Assembly (NCBI GenBank): GCA_017562135.1
Contig: QEYB01001217.1
Coordinates: 62,001-126,000 of the forward strand
Length of the DNA stretch: 64,000 nt
Reading direction: 5' to 3'
Source: Dipylidium caninum
Lineage: Eukaryota > Platyhelminthes > Cestoda > Cyclophyllidea > Dipylidiidae
Shown here: positions 50,701-63,157 of the stretch, piece after piece
Layout of the letters: each line of letters starts with the position of its first letter
Position numbering within the stretch: the first letter of the stretch is position 1
Made by a program: the position numbers and the translations under genes
The notes under the pieces: generated by a model
Seen by the model: only the letters and a program-made list of their open reading frames with translations
Databases searched by the model: none
Told to the model about the DNA's origin: nothing

Positions 50701-51028
50701 GTATAGGTAGAGAAATGTTATAGTGTTAATTTTCATACCTTCCTTCCCCCACATGAGACACGATTGCATTGCCGTTAGAGACTTCTTTTTCGTCACCTTC
50801 AGGACTTTATCACCCCGTCGTTTACACAGTGCAAAACGGTTAAATGAACTAATTGTCGAACGTTCGGCTGACGCTGCTGCGGTATTAATCAACCTACCTG
50901 CACTCCCGAAGAGTCCAGGCTCGGAATTTTACTACATGGAATACGTTGAATCGCTTACGGACGGCTTAAAACGCGTTGTACTGATCCGCGGTTCAGGTCG
51001 TGAGGTGATCACGGCTTTTGCTGAGTAG
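35779..51028 (+). CDS. SLC12A (KCC type): K-Cl cotransporter (SLC12 family), 18 core exons
   Basis: Electroneutral K-Cl symporter of the plasma membrane. Exons: 35779-35925, 36549-36734, 37482-37711, 39136-39338, 39799-39951, 40794-40892, 41109-41166, 41236-41354, 43383-43557, 45124-45222, 45680-45799, 46168-46367, 47957-48119, 48255-48367, 49066-49367, 49463-49735, 50211-50578, 50803-51028. All 17 junctions keep frame; 1077 residues. Hallmarks: [20 protein letters not shown] (TM1), [20 protein letters not shown] (TM3), the KCC-type large loop with four Cys and NGT, NIT, NST, NVT sequons, [55 protein letters not shown] and the C-terminal [13 protein letters not shown] ending REVITAFAE. The loop and the missing NKCC features place it with KCC1-4. 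The second regulatory Thr of vertebrate KCCs (HTAVKLNE) is Ser here. The cytoplasmic tail has an extra acidic stretch (DGDDDDDV). A mariner copy lies in the intron 46368-47956. AATAAA follows at 51451. Confidence 0.95.
41355..43382 (+). other. KCC intron with an antisense open frame
   Basis: Intron inside the GAPRLLQ region of KCC. On minus, 42962-42693 is open for 89 codons with a protein-like look ([18 protein letters not shown]) but matches nothing I know, and no splice partner is evident. The remainder looks non-coding. Confidence 0.6.
46671..47788 (+). mobile_element. Mariner-family relic, copy 3, with both terminal repeats
   Basis: Element of 1118 bp bounded by inverted repeats: GGTTCGAAACTATAAAAAGG (46671-) and, inverted at 47766-47788, GGCAGGAAACTATGAAACGG, each flanked by TA (46669-46670, 47789-47790), the mariner target duplication. 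It is inserted in a KCC intron in the same orientation as KCC. Transposase remnants on plus: FRSGN-like region replaced by [16 protein letters not shown], a mutated VHDDKAQ block where mariners have the catalytic LLHDNARPH, and [13 protein letters not shown] for the C-terminal HPPYSPDLAPSDYHLF. It is shorter than a full mariner (about 1.3 kb) and full of stops, hence inactive. Bases 46992-47545 are nearly identical to the reverse complement of 1604-2157. Confidence 0.9.
46992..47545 (+). repeat. 554-bp near-identical inverted repeat (partner 1604-2157)
   Basis: Read base by base against the reverse complement of 1604-2157, the two have equal length, no gaps and about three mismatches, all close to the 46992 end. 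Immediately outside, the same element in both places differs at roughly a third or more of positions. This is a sharp identity boundary inside otherwise old, diverged mariner copies. Confidence 0.9.
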
Positions 51029-52560
51029 AAAACGTAACATGGTATTGTAATCCTGACAGCCCCTGTCCACTCGAGTCACAGACGCTCATTATATTCCAAC
51101 TCCCTTATTTTAGACCAGTGTTAAATTTCATGTGCTTTACCGAGGAAATCCCCAAAGTTGATGTTCGTTTGAATGACCCACAGACTTGATTATGCTTACT
51201 TCTAAACACGCCCACACAAGCGCACACCTCCCAATCCTAACCCACAGAAATGATGCTCTATTCCATTGTTTCACACATGAAGATGCTAGGTCAATCCTCG
51301 CCCCCCTCATCCTCCTCCTCCTTTCTTTCCAAACGATATATCGAATGAGTTTACTTTTTATGTGATGTGTGCTTGCAATTCATCATCCTCGCCACCACTT
51401 GAAGAGTAGGTTTGATCCACACCTGGAAAGACTATGGTGATGTATTTTAGAATAAATTATGCTCACTCCTGTCACTCATCATCATTTGCTCCATCACACG
51501 ACATTATATTCCGTTTTAATGGCTTGTGATTGAAGTAATGCCTATTAGAGTATTAAATGGCCTCCCTGTAACCTTTGGCAGCAATTCGCTGCTGCGATTG
51601 TCTTTGTGCGACCGTTTTTTTTCGCTGACTTCGACGTCCTCTTTGACTGTATTCACGGCAACTATACGCGTTACTTACTTAGTTTTCTGGGAATGCGAGA
51701 GTCGCAACCGGTTATAGTGTAATCCAACTGTACACACCCAAAATGGCGGTAAATTTATTGCTCAAGTGAAAAGAATATTTTGTGGATTTGACATCTGTGT
51801 CATTCATTTTAACCTTTCTCCACTGACAAAGCCGTTGCACCGTTGATCGATATTTTATGTCCAACTGACATGTTCAAAAACCCAAAAGGCATTTTCTCCT
51901 TGGAGAAGAATTACACTAATCTTGAGTTACGCCACTTATGCAAACCGCACAATCTTTAATCTACACCAATCCTTTTTTTGGCTAATCAAACAGCCATCAT
52001 ATCGAGATAAGAATGGGGAGAGTGTTGCGAATAAAAATGGAATAAGACAAATAAACTCTTCCAGCACAGGTGGCAACTATCTGCAGCATATTCTTCATAC
52101 AATTGCTACGGAATTGCCTAGACTGCACCCTCATTTGTTTCCTTTCTCCTGTCCAAAATATTCACGGTTTTGGTTCTCACAGCCCTTACAGCATGATAGG
52201 CTTTAATAAATGTCGGCTTAACTCGACTTTGTCAGCTGATTACTTGTGAATTTGACGCAATGCAGCTCTCTCCTGGAGTCAGTGGTGTCTGGTGTTTATG
52301 TGACAGCCCCAATGGACCCAAATTCGGTGGATGTGCAATTCCACAGATATGCGTGTGTTCGGTTCTAAACACAAGTGGCACGATTCTCCATGTAGCCTAT
52401 GTAATTTACCGCTTTGGATTGTTAAAGACATAAACACAGGAGAACTCCCGTTCTCGAGGTGTATGGGACGGTTACCGTTTCACAGTCAAAGGATCTACAC
52501 CAACCGCCCACCGATTGAATGGTGTTTGCTGTCGTCGTTAAAGTTTAGCTCTGGAGACGC
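51029..52560. other. KCC 3' flank and intergenic DNA
   Basis: Contains the probable KCC 3' UTR with AATAAA at 51451-51456, about 420 nt after the stop, and a CT-rich tract near 51300-51330. No gene recognised after that. Confidence 0.5.
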
Positions 52561-54300
52561 CTAAGGTTGCGATGTTTACTCTAAGGGTAAGGTAAAGGTA
52601 CTTCCCGAAGCGGTATTGCGTTCCATATCGAAATTACGCGGACGGGGTCGTGAAATGAAGTCTCTCGACGAATCCTGAGAAAGCATCTAGTCTCCGACTT
52701 GTAACAGACCCGGAAAGTTGAGAACTAATCAGCATTAGTGAAATAAGCCTACTCGTGTCTTCATGACCGCTAGTCTGGATTGCTTAATGCCTGCCTTATG
52801 ATTCAGAGTGTTGAAGGGAAGCCGTAGGTGTGGAAGTGGCAGCAACTCCGCATTCCACCTGCCCGCCTTATTATGCCTCCGCGTTAAGGCGCGATTGAGG
52901 AAGGTTGTCAGTGTTTGCGCATTGTCGTGATGAACACTTTTACCAATTGTTGTCCCATGCAAGCTCAGCTGTTCGGACGTCCGGTTTATTCATGTTGCCA
53001 GTTTAAAGTAAAACAAGGACTTTTTTTCTCCTTTATGCAGAAGTTAGAGCAGAGCGACTTATATACTGGCGAGAGTGGAGGCCACTTAATTGAGGCATTG
53101 GTCGTGATGAAAGAAATTTAATCATGCGGATGATACAAAGCTAGAAATTATAGGCACTTGGGCACACACAGGCAGCCTAAGGTGAGCCACGGTTCGATGG
53201 TTGCCTGCTCAGACCCTAAAGTCAATTCACATTAACAGCGTAAAAGTCCCAGAGGCGATGGCATTACAAATAATGATCTAGTTACCAGTCGTATACTTTA
53301 ACGGAGCACACCTTTGCATTAGAACTCGCACAAAAATGACGTGATGTGGGTACGCAGACAGACGCGCTGTCTCCGAACTCCGTAGACGTTCTGACTAAAC
53401 ACTTTGAGGTGAATTTTCAAGTTTTCTTTGGAAATCGGATTACAGACAGCATTGAGAATCGCGCTGAGAAGGGATCAGTGGCTTTTACTTGGCAAAGTTT
53501 AGAAAGTTTCGCAGTCCCAAGATGATTCGAACGCCGCTGGTAGTCGGCTACCCAACATAATCAACAACTGAGGCCGGAAGAAAATTGCACCTGACAAAAC
53601 ACATTGGGACTTATATTGCTAAATGTTCGGAGAAAAGCGTTCCTCCGTCGGCAAATAAATAATTTATCTCCAAGTATGTACCGCATAAACGGTTGCACTG
53701 AAACCTGATGAACGCTAAACTACCGCACAAAAAAAAGCTTAAACTCTTGGCGTAGGCTGACGAAGCGATCAAGTTATTATGTGATGAACTCTAAGAACCT
53801 TGGCAGTTGTCTTGATCCAACTCGAAAAATATCGCGTCATCTTTACGACGGATCTTTTAAATCACGCAGTGGATTGCGTGACTGTTGTGGTAAGCGTTTG
53901 AACCTCGCCACATTAACTTTTCATGTAAATACGTGAAGGCTAGTGAAAAGGATCGCGAGTGACAATTAAATAAACGTCTGAGACCAACTGAATGACAAGG
54001 TGAATGTTAACTAAGGTAGAGTGAATTTCCTCCGTTGACTATTGAATTCTTCCGGTACGCCACTCCTGTTCCAAGTGGACGCGTACCAGCGTAGGGTGAC
54101 ATGGCGACGCTCTGAAAGTATGGTGCTCCGAAATAGCGAAATTTGTTGCCAAGTCCACGGGTTTTCAACATATGCCAGTGTGTCCTTGCGTTTTTCGCGT
54201 AGTGGTCTTCCTGCCGGTCTCTTCCCCTGTAAAAAGTAAACCTCCACTCATGTGAATAATTACGACTTCGAGGTGGATTGGGGACCCTTATTACTGCTTC
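52561..54300 (+). mobile_element. Possible decayed LINE-type retroelement
   Basis: Base composition changes to a more GC-balanced, coding-like texture. On plus, around 53122-53160, one frame reads HADDTKLEIIGTW, resembling the FADDTKL catalytic motif of non-LTR reverse transcriptases, and an upstream frame (52915-53121) runs open for 68 codons. No other reverse-transcriptase block is intact, and boundaries are guessed from composition. It may be an old LINE fragment; a single short motif could also be coincidence. Confidence 0.25.
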
Positions 54301-54575
54301 CATACTCGGGGGGTAGTTGATTAATCCAGAGGATAATGTTAGTTTTCACACAATTTACTGCCTCAATCACAAACACCATCATTATTCACGTCCTAATAAT
54401 AAGGTAAAACGATTTAACAGTGCGATTCAGGACTCAAGTTGTTTGTCACGAAGTGAAGCCCACCTAACTGGCTAACATCGGAACAGAGACCAAACGGGGA
54501 TCCTGAGAAGCGTCTTACGGAGAGCCTACATAAACTTTACTTGCGCCACTGCAGGTTAATTGTTTCAAATGAAAA

Positions 54576-54717
54576 ATGCCCTTCACATTCATTTTGATTC
54601 TTCTACTTTTCAACATCAAAATTAGCGACTCAATGAGTCAAATTGCCCCACAAACGATTGGTCCACAACGTCGAACCACTTCGGAGTGCCATGTCCCAGG
54701 TATTCTAGAGAAACACT
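54576..54717 (+). CDS. Candidate first exon of a secreted-protein gene
   Basis: ATG at 54576 (AAAAATG context) opens a textbook signal peptide, MPFTFILILLLFNIKISDS, followed by a short polar segment and CHVPGILEKHC, ending in a strong donor, T before GTAAGT. C-x-V-P-x5-6-C spacing is vaguely Kunitz-like, but the rest of that domain was not found on plus before the oppositely transcribed SLC27 gene at 55353. An acceptor-like CACTGCAG lies about 21 nt before the ATG. A competing ATG 7 nt upstream in another frame gives only a short peptide. Downstream exons are unknown, so it may be an orphaned exon. Confidence 0.4.
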
Positions 54718-55067
54718 GTAAGTACCTCCATATTATCTAAAATATTAAGATAAATCGAGACATATGAGATCGATGAGAATTTTTTAGATCCCTTTGTGCC
54801 ATTGACATGACGTTGGAAAGCGCATCTAGGCACTCCGATTGTCACTTCAGACGGTTGGAGCGCAGGAGCCCTCTCGACAAAGATATAATTAGCGAAACAC
54901 TCGAAGCTCGTAAGGGAACTTCTCAAAAACATCTTAACTACCAGAGAAGGAACTAATTTCGACTCATCATTCGTCCTTGCAGCAAAAAGATTACATTCCA
55001 TTCTGGAATAGTGATGTCATAAAGTGGAATCCGAGATGAAAACAGAAAAAAATTTATCAGAGACCAT

Positions 55068-55073
55068 TTTATT
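55068..55073 (-). other. Polyadenylation signal AATAAA for SLC27
   Basis: TTTATT on plus, AATAAA on minus, about 280 nt beyond the SLC27 stop codon. It is the first good match downstream that I noticed. Confidence 0.4.
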
Positions 55074-55352
55074 AATAAATCGCATAATCAGCGATAAAAA
55101 ATTAGGCAAATTCAAGTGTAAACAGAAATATTCTCTTTAACAGGAGTCAGTCGAGTCAACACCGATCGGTTACATCTTACTGCTTAAGAGATGAGGCGAA
55201 AAGATTTATACACGCTTTGGAAGGATAAGCGGAAGGAGAGGAACAGAAAAAATTGGCAAAGTGGGTGGGGTATGGTGGGAGGAGGGAGAGGGTCGGGGGC
55301 ACAGCCGAAGCCAAAAGGGAGAGGTGGCAATTTTCGTAGGCATTTGGATACC

Positions 55353-58300
55353 TTAGAGTCTAAATTGATTGGCCAAAATCTTTTTGTAGGTCTCATCGTC
55401 CAACCGGTGATAGACGTTAGTTTTCGTATTCAGGTAGTAAATTCTATCTGTTGTGGCGGTAATATCAAAACCTGTTTTCATGACATTAATCTTCTTAAAT
55501 TTGAAAGTGTCTACAAAAAGTACAAAAAGAAACGATTTGAAGGCGCCTCTTGTTAGAAGCCATCGCAAACTATGCAAACTCATAACTAACGCCATCTAGG
55601 TTAAAGACCATCGCCAAAGAATGCCCAAATTACGCAGGGTAACACTTTTGCGACAAAATCAGAGCGAAACTCACGTGACGATTCAGCACTTTAAGATTAA
55701 TCAACAAGCTTGTGTCGTTTTTAATACAAACGCAGGATGTAAAACGGCCACCTTTTAACTGGATAGGAAATAAGAGGGAATTTAGAGATTGCTCACCAGT
55801 GACATCGAGTGCTCCCATAAAACGCACAAATAGAGGACGGGCATAAGGAGGAAGGTGCTTCCCAAAGGTGTCTGCCAGGTCCTTTAATATCTCGATTTCC
55901 CGAGCCTCTGCACTTCCAACAATGGAGTTTGTATTCCCATTTGCAACAATCTTTCCATTGTCAGAATTTTTCGTATCGGTGTTAGATAAAACGCCCTCAT
56001 GGAGAGACAACGCTAGCATCCCGGCGCGACCCTCGTTGCCAGGCACCTTAACACCATACACAGTGCAATCCTCAAAGTTGATAGTCTTCCCAACTAAATT
56101 CTCCACCTCCGTTGTGGAGACATTCTCACCATGCCAACGAAAGGTATCGCCCAGACGGTCCACGAAGTAGAAGTAGCCGAATTCATCCTGAACCAAAAGA
56201 TCTCCTGGAAAACCAAATAAATCTTCTACTACTTGGGAAGAAATTGGCTACAAAAAAGGGGTTAAAAAAAGTCCGAATATTTTTACCAGAAAGGAAGTAT
56301 TGGTCCCCATGGCACTTGACGTTAGAGATGACTTTTCGTGAGGTCTCTCTGCGATTAATATAGCCCTCGAAATTACGTACAGGACTGGAGCGTTTGATAC
56401 GCCCAACCAGTTGACCAACTTCATCGTACCCACAGAGAACACAGAGACCAGTTTTGGGATTGCGGATTACTTCACCAGTCTCTGGGTCCGTCTTAACCAG
56501 CATTACAGGATAAGCCCATGGTAGAATGATTGAAGAGAAACCCAGTGAACCAACCTAAGGAAAGATAAACGAGAATTGAAAATAAGCAATTGATTCAAAT
56601 AAATATTTTCAATTACTATGCCGATTTGCGCATCGATAGCAGAACTAACTTTATTTTCCGAGTTAGCAAGATTCGAATTTGATTCAGTAGCTCCGTAGAA
56701 TTCACCCACTTGTTTGACACCGAATCGTTTGACAAATTCGACCCAAATATCGCGTCGGACACCATTACCTGTAGCCAGACGGATCTTGTGTTGAGTCTCT
56801 TCTGGTCTGTGGGGCTGAGAAAGGAGATAGCGCAGAATCTCACCAACATACAGGACAACCTAGAAGAAAGCAAACACTAGGAAACAACATTCTGCGCCTT
56901 GGATACAAGCACATAAATGTAAATCCCAAGATCCGTTAAGTGGATCATGAGGTGTTACCGAAATCACTAATTAGAAGATCGCATATAAGCCATGATATAG
57001 TTCATATAGTAAGGAAAAAGAGAGGAGTGATCGTAATCGCGCAAATGACATCTTTAGGGATAACCATTGAGAATACAGAAAGCGACCAGTCACCACCCTA
57101 ATTTATACCGCCCATGCACACAACGTTCAGTTTATTGAAGTCATCACGGAGGTTCACACAATAAAGTCAATGCAGGAAGGAGGGTGACCAAGGAAGCCTT
57201 ACTTCCTCTAGCCTAGTCAATGAACGAAACTGAAATAAAGAAGTGTTTAAGTGCAGATTGAAAGTAGGCGATGAAAATACGTTGAAAAGAGCCTCACCGT
57301 GCAGTTGTACTTAACACAATCAGCCCAGAATTTCGAAGCGGAGAAGCGAGTACGGAGGGCAATTTGTACCCCGGAGAAAATCATCTGGCCAACACCCACA
57401 ATAGCACCAGTTGTATGATAAATAGGCAACGGAATGTACAATACATCGTCGGGACGGATGCTCATGAAATGGTAGATCGCTGTGCACATGAAAGTGTACC
57501 GCGAAAGGGTAATGATTGCAGCCTTTAACCAGAAAGTCGGGTAATTAAGAGGTACACCTGTGGACACGGATGAAAAGATATATTCAGATAGGCTAACCTT
57601 AGGTAAACCGGTCGTTCCGCTAGTGAAGATGTAAATAAGGATATCGGTAAGTTTAGGTTCTTTTACGACTGGAGGAGGCGCTGCTGAACTGGCGTCTATA
57701 GCTTGAGCGAGATTGGTATGAGACACCTGCGCAGCGGCTAGGTCTGTACCCCAAGGACATTTAGAATTAGTGGTTGGAGGAAATATTATTACGTCTTGAC
57801 CCTCCGGAAGTGTACCCTCGGGGATGATACCGGCTTCGACGATAGCGGGTACCAAGCTGGCCCCCACGAAAACGGCCTGTGGGTCGAGTTGGACGAGGCA
57901 ACTTATGAGGGCATTACGACGGACGTTAGAATTTATCAGACCCGTCGCCAGACTAACCTAAAAGGTGCAAAGACATGCCCTTGTCCGTTAAATCACTCAC
58001 TACATTTCTCTAAAACTGGTATCCAAATGAAATATTTTAAATTTCCGTAATACAAGACGAACCCTTTAATTAGCTGCATGGATTAAGTCCAGCACCTGAT
58101 AATATGATAACCTTCAGGTAATATATGAGAAAAAAGTACCTGACGACTCAACATAACTTAGTACGTATTTACTCGTGAAACAGTAACTTTATCAGAGAGC
58201 ACCTGACAGGGATGGAAGCAAAATAAGAGTACAAACTGGAAACGATGAAAGATCCAAATTGCCAAAGCTTAAAAGGAATTTTTAAGACCACTTAGGCATG

Positions 58301-59202
58301 AATCATGAAAAGTGACACGTTGATAATACAGAAACTCAATCATGGTATTTATTGCGTAAAACACAAATATCCAACACAAAGCTGTACCTCCCTAAGACTA
58401 CCAAGGAAGTATAATGCTCTGGATAAACCTCATTTATGACCTGACTGAACTCTTTTAGTTAGCCAATAAGAATGGCAAATGACATTAAGGACCAGTATTA
58501 CCATTTGAATACCTAAAAACATCACGGCTCATGACAGTTATTCTATTGGGAATGCGCAATATGCAAAAGAACAACCCGATTAAAAGCTTGAAATACCATA
58601 CCTTAGCGGCACCCAACCAAATAGCAATATATTTTGGCTCACTGTCCATGAATAAAGCAACATTTGTTTGGGGTTTATATCCTTTGGAGAGGAGATAGTT
58701 TCCAACACGGTTGGAGTAATCATCTAAGTCACCGTAGGTCCACTTGCTATCCAAATGCGTCACGGCGACGGTGTCGCGCCCCGACTTTTTCATTTGACGA
58801 TCAAATATATCCCTCAAACCATGCTTCCGCCACCCAACTGTCCATAGTATAACGTACAATCGTATGAGAACGAACAATGCGCTAAATTCGAAAGGGGATA
58901 ACAGAAAGTTAGGATATGTCTGAAAACTGTTGACCAACTTTTACCAAAACTATTGTGCAAGATAGTTCTTAAGTTGCTTTTAACCATTATTGTATATGCA
59001 ATGAAAAGTAGGGAAGTACCTACCGAATATCTCGAGGAAGGGTTAGAATAACCGCACGGGCGTAACGCCAACCGCCTGTTATGAGATAGACAAATGCACT
59101 CGTTAACAGAGCAAAGTCCCATTCGTACACTAAGCAAAGCTTTGTCAAGGTCAAGGTAATCCAAAAAAGTTTTGCTGACTGCCGTCCATCAAATATTTTC
59201 AT
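55353..59202 (-). CDS. SLC27A: Long-chain fatty acid transport protein (FATP/SLC27), eight exons
   Basis: Membrane-associated very-long-chain acyl-CoA synthetase/fatty-acid uptake protein: activates fatty acids with ATP and CoA while moving them into the cell. Minus exons: 59202-59024, 58881-58602, 57957-57598, 57522-57298, 56859-56650, 56554-56287, 56204-55797, 55510-55353 (stop TAA). All phases match; 695 residues, slightly longer than vertebrate FATPs. Order: N-terminal membrane segment ([20 protein letters not shown]), [31 protein letters not shown]-binding [12 protein letters not shown] at about 262-273, [47 protein letters not shown] at about 399-408, the FATP signature [16 protein letters not shown] at about 527-542, and YARPLFVRF. 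The ATG at 59202 is chosen because an in-frame TAG lies 15 nt upstream. An asparagine/serine-rich insert ([15 protein letters not shown]) in exon 7 is extra compared with vertebrates. Which SLC27 paralogue it corresponds to is not decided; it is closest to the FATP1/4 type. Confidence 0.95.
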
Positions 59203-62200
59203 GTCAGATAATTCAGGCTACGAGGAAGGAAATTGAGGCGACGACCCCACCCCCAAAGAAGCAGACACAAGCGATTGGCTTCTGGCGCGACATGAATATA
59301 TTTATACAGGCCCTTGAAGGATTTCTGATCGAGTGAATGAAATAAACAAAATTCGTCAGCTAACTTGTTTTTGGATAATATGTCTCGAGTCACTGGCAAC
59401 GTGTGCTAGTGGTGCAAAATTAACAATATAAGCCTGATGTGATTAAATTGTTAATAAGCAGTTGTTAGTAAACTTTTGATTGACAAGAAATGTTGGCAGA
59501 TATTCAGAAAGTTCCTATCCATAACAAAAATTGGACTACCACTTTTTCATATTTTAATGCGGTGGAACGATGAGTCTCCACGAAATGTTTGATTTTCTAT
59601 GATTAGGGAAGTTGTATCAACTACTGACATGTCGACATGAACTGTTCTGTTAATGCTTTCGTTACAGAATACTAATGCCACTTACTTGCTTCGAACGTAG
59701 ATTATATATCATGTTCCCTGTGCTACAATATGGTCTGTCTTCTGTTATTATTCATTTTGACACAAGAGTGAACAATGAAGAAATTTTGAAGGTGGGTGGC
59801 TATATATGTTCATTTCAGATGCACTTACAGTACGGAGGACTTTAACACATTGTTATGTAACTGCTCCTTACAATTAGATTTTACCTTGAAAGACTTTCCC
59901 TTTTGCTCATCCTCTCCTGTCAGCAATATTTCCCTTCGTCAAATACAATTCATAACTACTCAGGCTGTCTTGACATCATCCAGCTTGTGGCAACGCAAAT
60001 ATGCATTTCGAAACGCGTTTCTATTCATCGTGTATATATGAATACCACTTCTGCCAAGCAAGAATTTAGTAGTCTTACTTAATTGGGTAAAATCAAATAA
60101 GTTAAAATCGTAATAATTACTAAATGATTACAGAAATCCTGATGGTAATCCATTTTCTATATTCTCCTTTATGGCGCTTACAAGGCTCTAATTGAGCTAC
60201 AAGTAGGCATGGAGAGTATAAAAGTTAGTTGTATGACGCTTTGATTATTTTCCTAAACACTTTAATCGACTATACCGAGAAGGACGGTTAATAATTTATA
60301 ACGGAAGTCAGAAAGCCAATAATGCCAAGAGATGACTTTACCGAGTAACAGCTTGGGGGACCTGCGTAATACGTGTTAGTACGCTGTGAACACTTTAATA
60401 ACTCTGGTATATTTCCAAATATACATGTGTTTATCTGACTTATTTCAGAGATATATTGAATTCATGCATCTTGTTCTGGTTTTCAATTACATTGTTTCTT
60501 CAATCTCCCTTAACTTGTCCGGATCTTTCCTTATCATTCTTATCTTCCTAACGTAGCTCATACTCAGCGAGGACCTGAGACAATGTAGTTATTAGCACCC
60601 GACAGTCTATGTGGTTACTTTATGCCGAATGTCTGGTTGAGTGAAAAGTACGGTTAAAATCATTGCATCATGAAATTACGACCATCCAGATTTCTCTTGT
60701 CACAATGCTACTCCATGTAAATCAAGTTCCACGCAGCAGTATTGTGACGTTCATACTTTCACGTTTCTATCTACTATGTTATTCGAATGCGTAGCATCTA
60801 GAAGCCTTGCAATATTGTTTTGTCAGTATTTTTCCATTAGATAATGTAGGCGACAGGGGCTGCAATGCGTACGGAACAAAAAAAACTAAAAAAATAATGA
60901 AATTTAGTAACAGTTCAAACATGCGATTCGGATGCTCATTACAATTGCTAGTTGCGGATTAACCGCAAATGAAAGACATAAATGTTGTTGTGTATTCTTA
61001 AATTAATGCCACCACGCTATCACAACTCAAAGCTTGAATATAAACGAACTTATCTCTTGGATAGCAATGATGGGTGTGATAGTGCCAACAGTATCTAATG
61101 CCAAGGTAGCAACAAATGTGTTCGCTGCTTATAGACAAGCACAAAAGAATGTTCGTTACAATGGTAATTCGATTTTCTACTTATTCTTTTGCAATACACT
61201 TTGGCTTTAATGAGTGTGGCATGGCTAATTGCTGTTAAAGTTTAAGAGTATTTCCATGTGTCCGTAATTTGTAGCTAAAATATTTTACTTGTATAGATGG
61301 GATTATTACTCATTCTTGTCCATCAATGACACTATGCGCTTCTATGAATCACTTAAGATATGCCATAGATAAGGAAAAATAAGAAGGGTTTTCTTTGAGT
61401 ATTAGCGTTTTTCTTCCTGTTTGGTTTAACACCACGAATATGCACATAAATCTTGAAAAAGTGGTTCATGGGGTTAGTCACACTCAACATTTTCCTACGA
61501 TTGCTATAGAGTCCTTTTGCTTTATTGCGACTGGCTTCGGATAAATCAGTGCTATAACTGACATATCGTGCCATTCCGTGTGCCACACGTGAGTTACGTC
61601 AAACGTGCGGACAAGTGAAAAACAGGTAAAGCATTCGAGAAATGTTTTGTTTTCAAACAATCAGCCTTATTGCTCATATTTTTTTGGTATTCACCCCTCA
61701 AATAAGACCTAATTCCGTGGTCCTTCCCATTAAAAAATAACATAGACGTACTGGCAACCTAACGAGGGATCACAAAATTCTGATATGAACTTGTACATGA
61801 TAGTATCTGGTAAGCTAGGAGGTTAAGAATTATTACATTCCGAATCTGTGACCTTGACGCGATGTTAACTAATTTGATTTAAGATTTGTGTGGAAATGGC
61901 CCTGACATGTCTGTAATAAGTCGACTAAAAGGAGTTATTTAATAATGGTAAATAGAAGACGGGTGTTGAGAAGAATCATTTTGTTCATGTTTTTCCTATT
62001 ATTTTTTTCGGGATATTAGTTGGGATAAAACATTCCGGTCAGAAGATGCTGACGTGAAGGTGACGCTCATTCAGTGAGATTATAATTAGGCAAGATTGGG
62101 TTAAGATTTGCCTGGACAGACCTTGGCATCAACAATTTGTCAGACGAAAAGAAACATCAACAATTACATAACTGCCAAACAAGCACTAAAAGTCAGAGAG

Positions 62201-63157
62201 AAGTCAAGATTCCATTAACGATAAACAAGATCAAATTAAAAGTGGTACGTGTCACCCGGTGGAATGCCATCAAAGTCATCTTATAATTGCATTTTATAAC
62301 ACCTCGACATCATAGGCTGTGATGCTCTGGCTTCTGCACTAATGCCAACGTGGTTAGCTGGTGTGATGGGGCAATGAAACTTTCAGTCATTATGAAAATT
62401 ATCTACATCGCAAGTGGAGAGCCAGTGACGCAAGCTCAACGAGCACTGCAAACCTTTCATGACCTTCGCCTGTAAATACCTCTTAATGGCCGTATTTTGA
62501 GCACAATCCTCGCTCGGTAAGGAGTGTTAACGTATCGCCTATGTGCACGCGTCCGACGCGAATTCAACGCGTTGTCATGGGGTGTTTGTCGAAACGGTGC
62601 CTTTGGAATGAAGATGTTTGCTTTTATGCGCTAATTCCGCTATGACGACTAACTTAGGCGGATTGTGATGAAAGTATACATGCTGTGCATGTTTTGAGCA
62701 CACCTACGACCCCATGGACTGTTTCCTGAAGAAGTTGATTATTGTGCGGACTAACATGGTGAAGGGCATTTTCGCTCCCACTGCCCATAACTTCTCATAC
62801 CGAGTTGTGCTACTAGTGATTAAGTTCATCACAAAATGGTGGGTTTTGACGAAACCCTGACAAAATGGGTGCTCGTTTAAATCATGTCTCTTGAGCTAAA
62901 ATTGGGTGGCACTGCGAAGATATTGAATGTGTAGAACTCGGCATTTCTACCTGAGTAGGGATGTTTCCTAATAATCCTCGACTGGATAATCGACACCCGC
63001 AAAATCCCCGCAAGAAGGAGAGAGCAACTATTCTTGCCCATCTTTTTGTAGTGTAAGTGGATGAAAGATTAAACTCAAAGAGATAGTCGATGAAGATTCA
63101 ACGGGATCGAGTTAAGCGAAGGAGCAGCGCCAAAGTCGGTTGTAGGAGTTTGCATCA
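59203..63157. other. Intergenic, 4 kb, nothing firmly recognised
   Basis: Lies between SLC27 (upstream side) and the CAP gene (downstream side), both minus. On minus, 61586-61353 is open for 77 codons (MAHGMARYVSYSTDL start, basic) and on plus 61046-61158 an open stretch follows TTGGATAG and ends before GTAATT; neither has a recognisable domain. A GC-richer patch at about 62400-62720 has no long frame. Confidence 0.45.

Noticed and set aside
61353..61586. 77-codon minus frame starting MAHGMARYVSYSTDL
   Set aside because: Considered as a ribosomal protein L17 remnant because of MARY and basic residues, but the similarity stops after a few positions.
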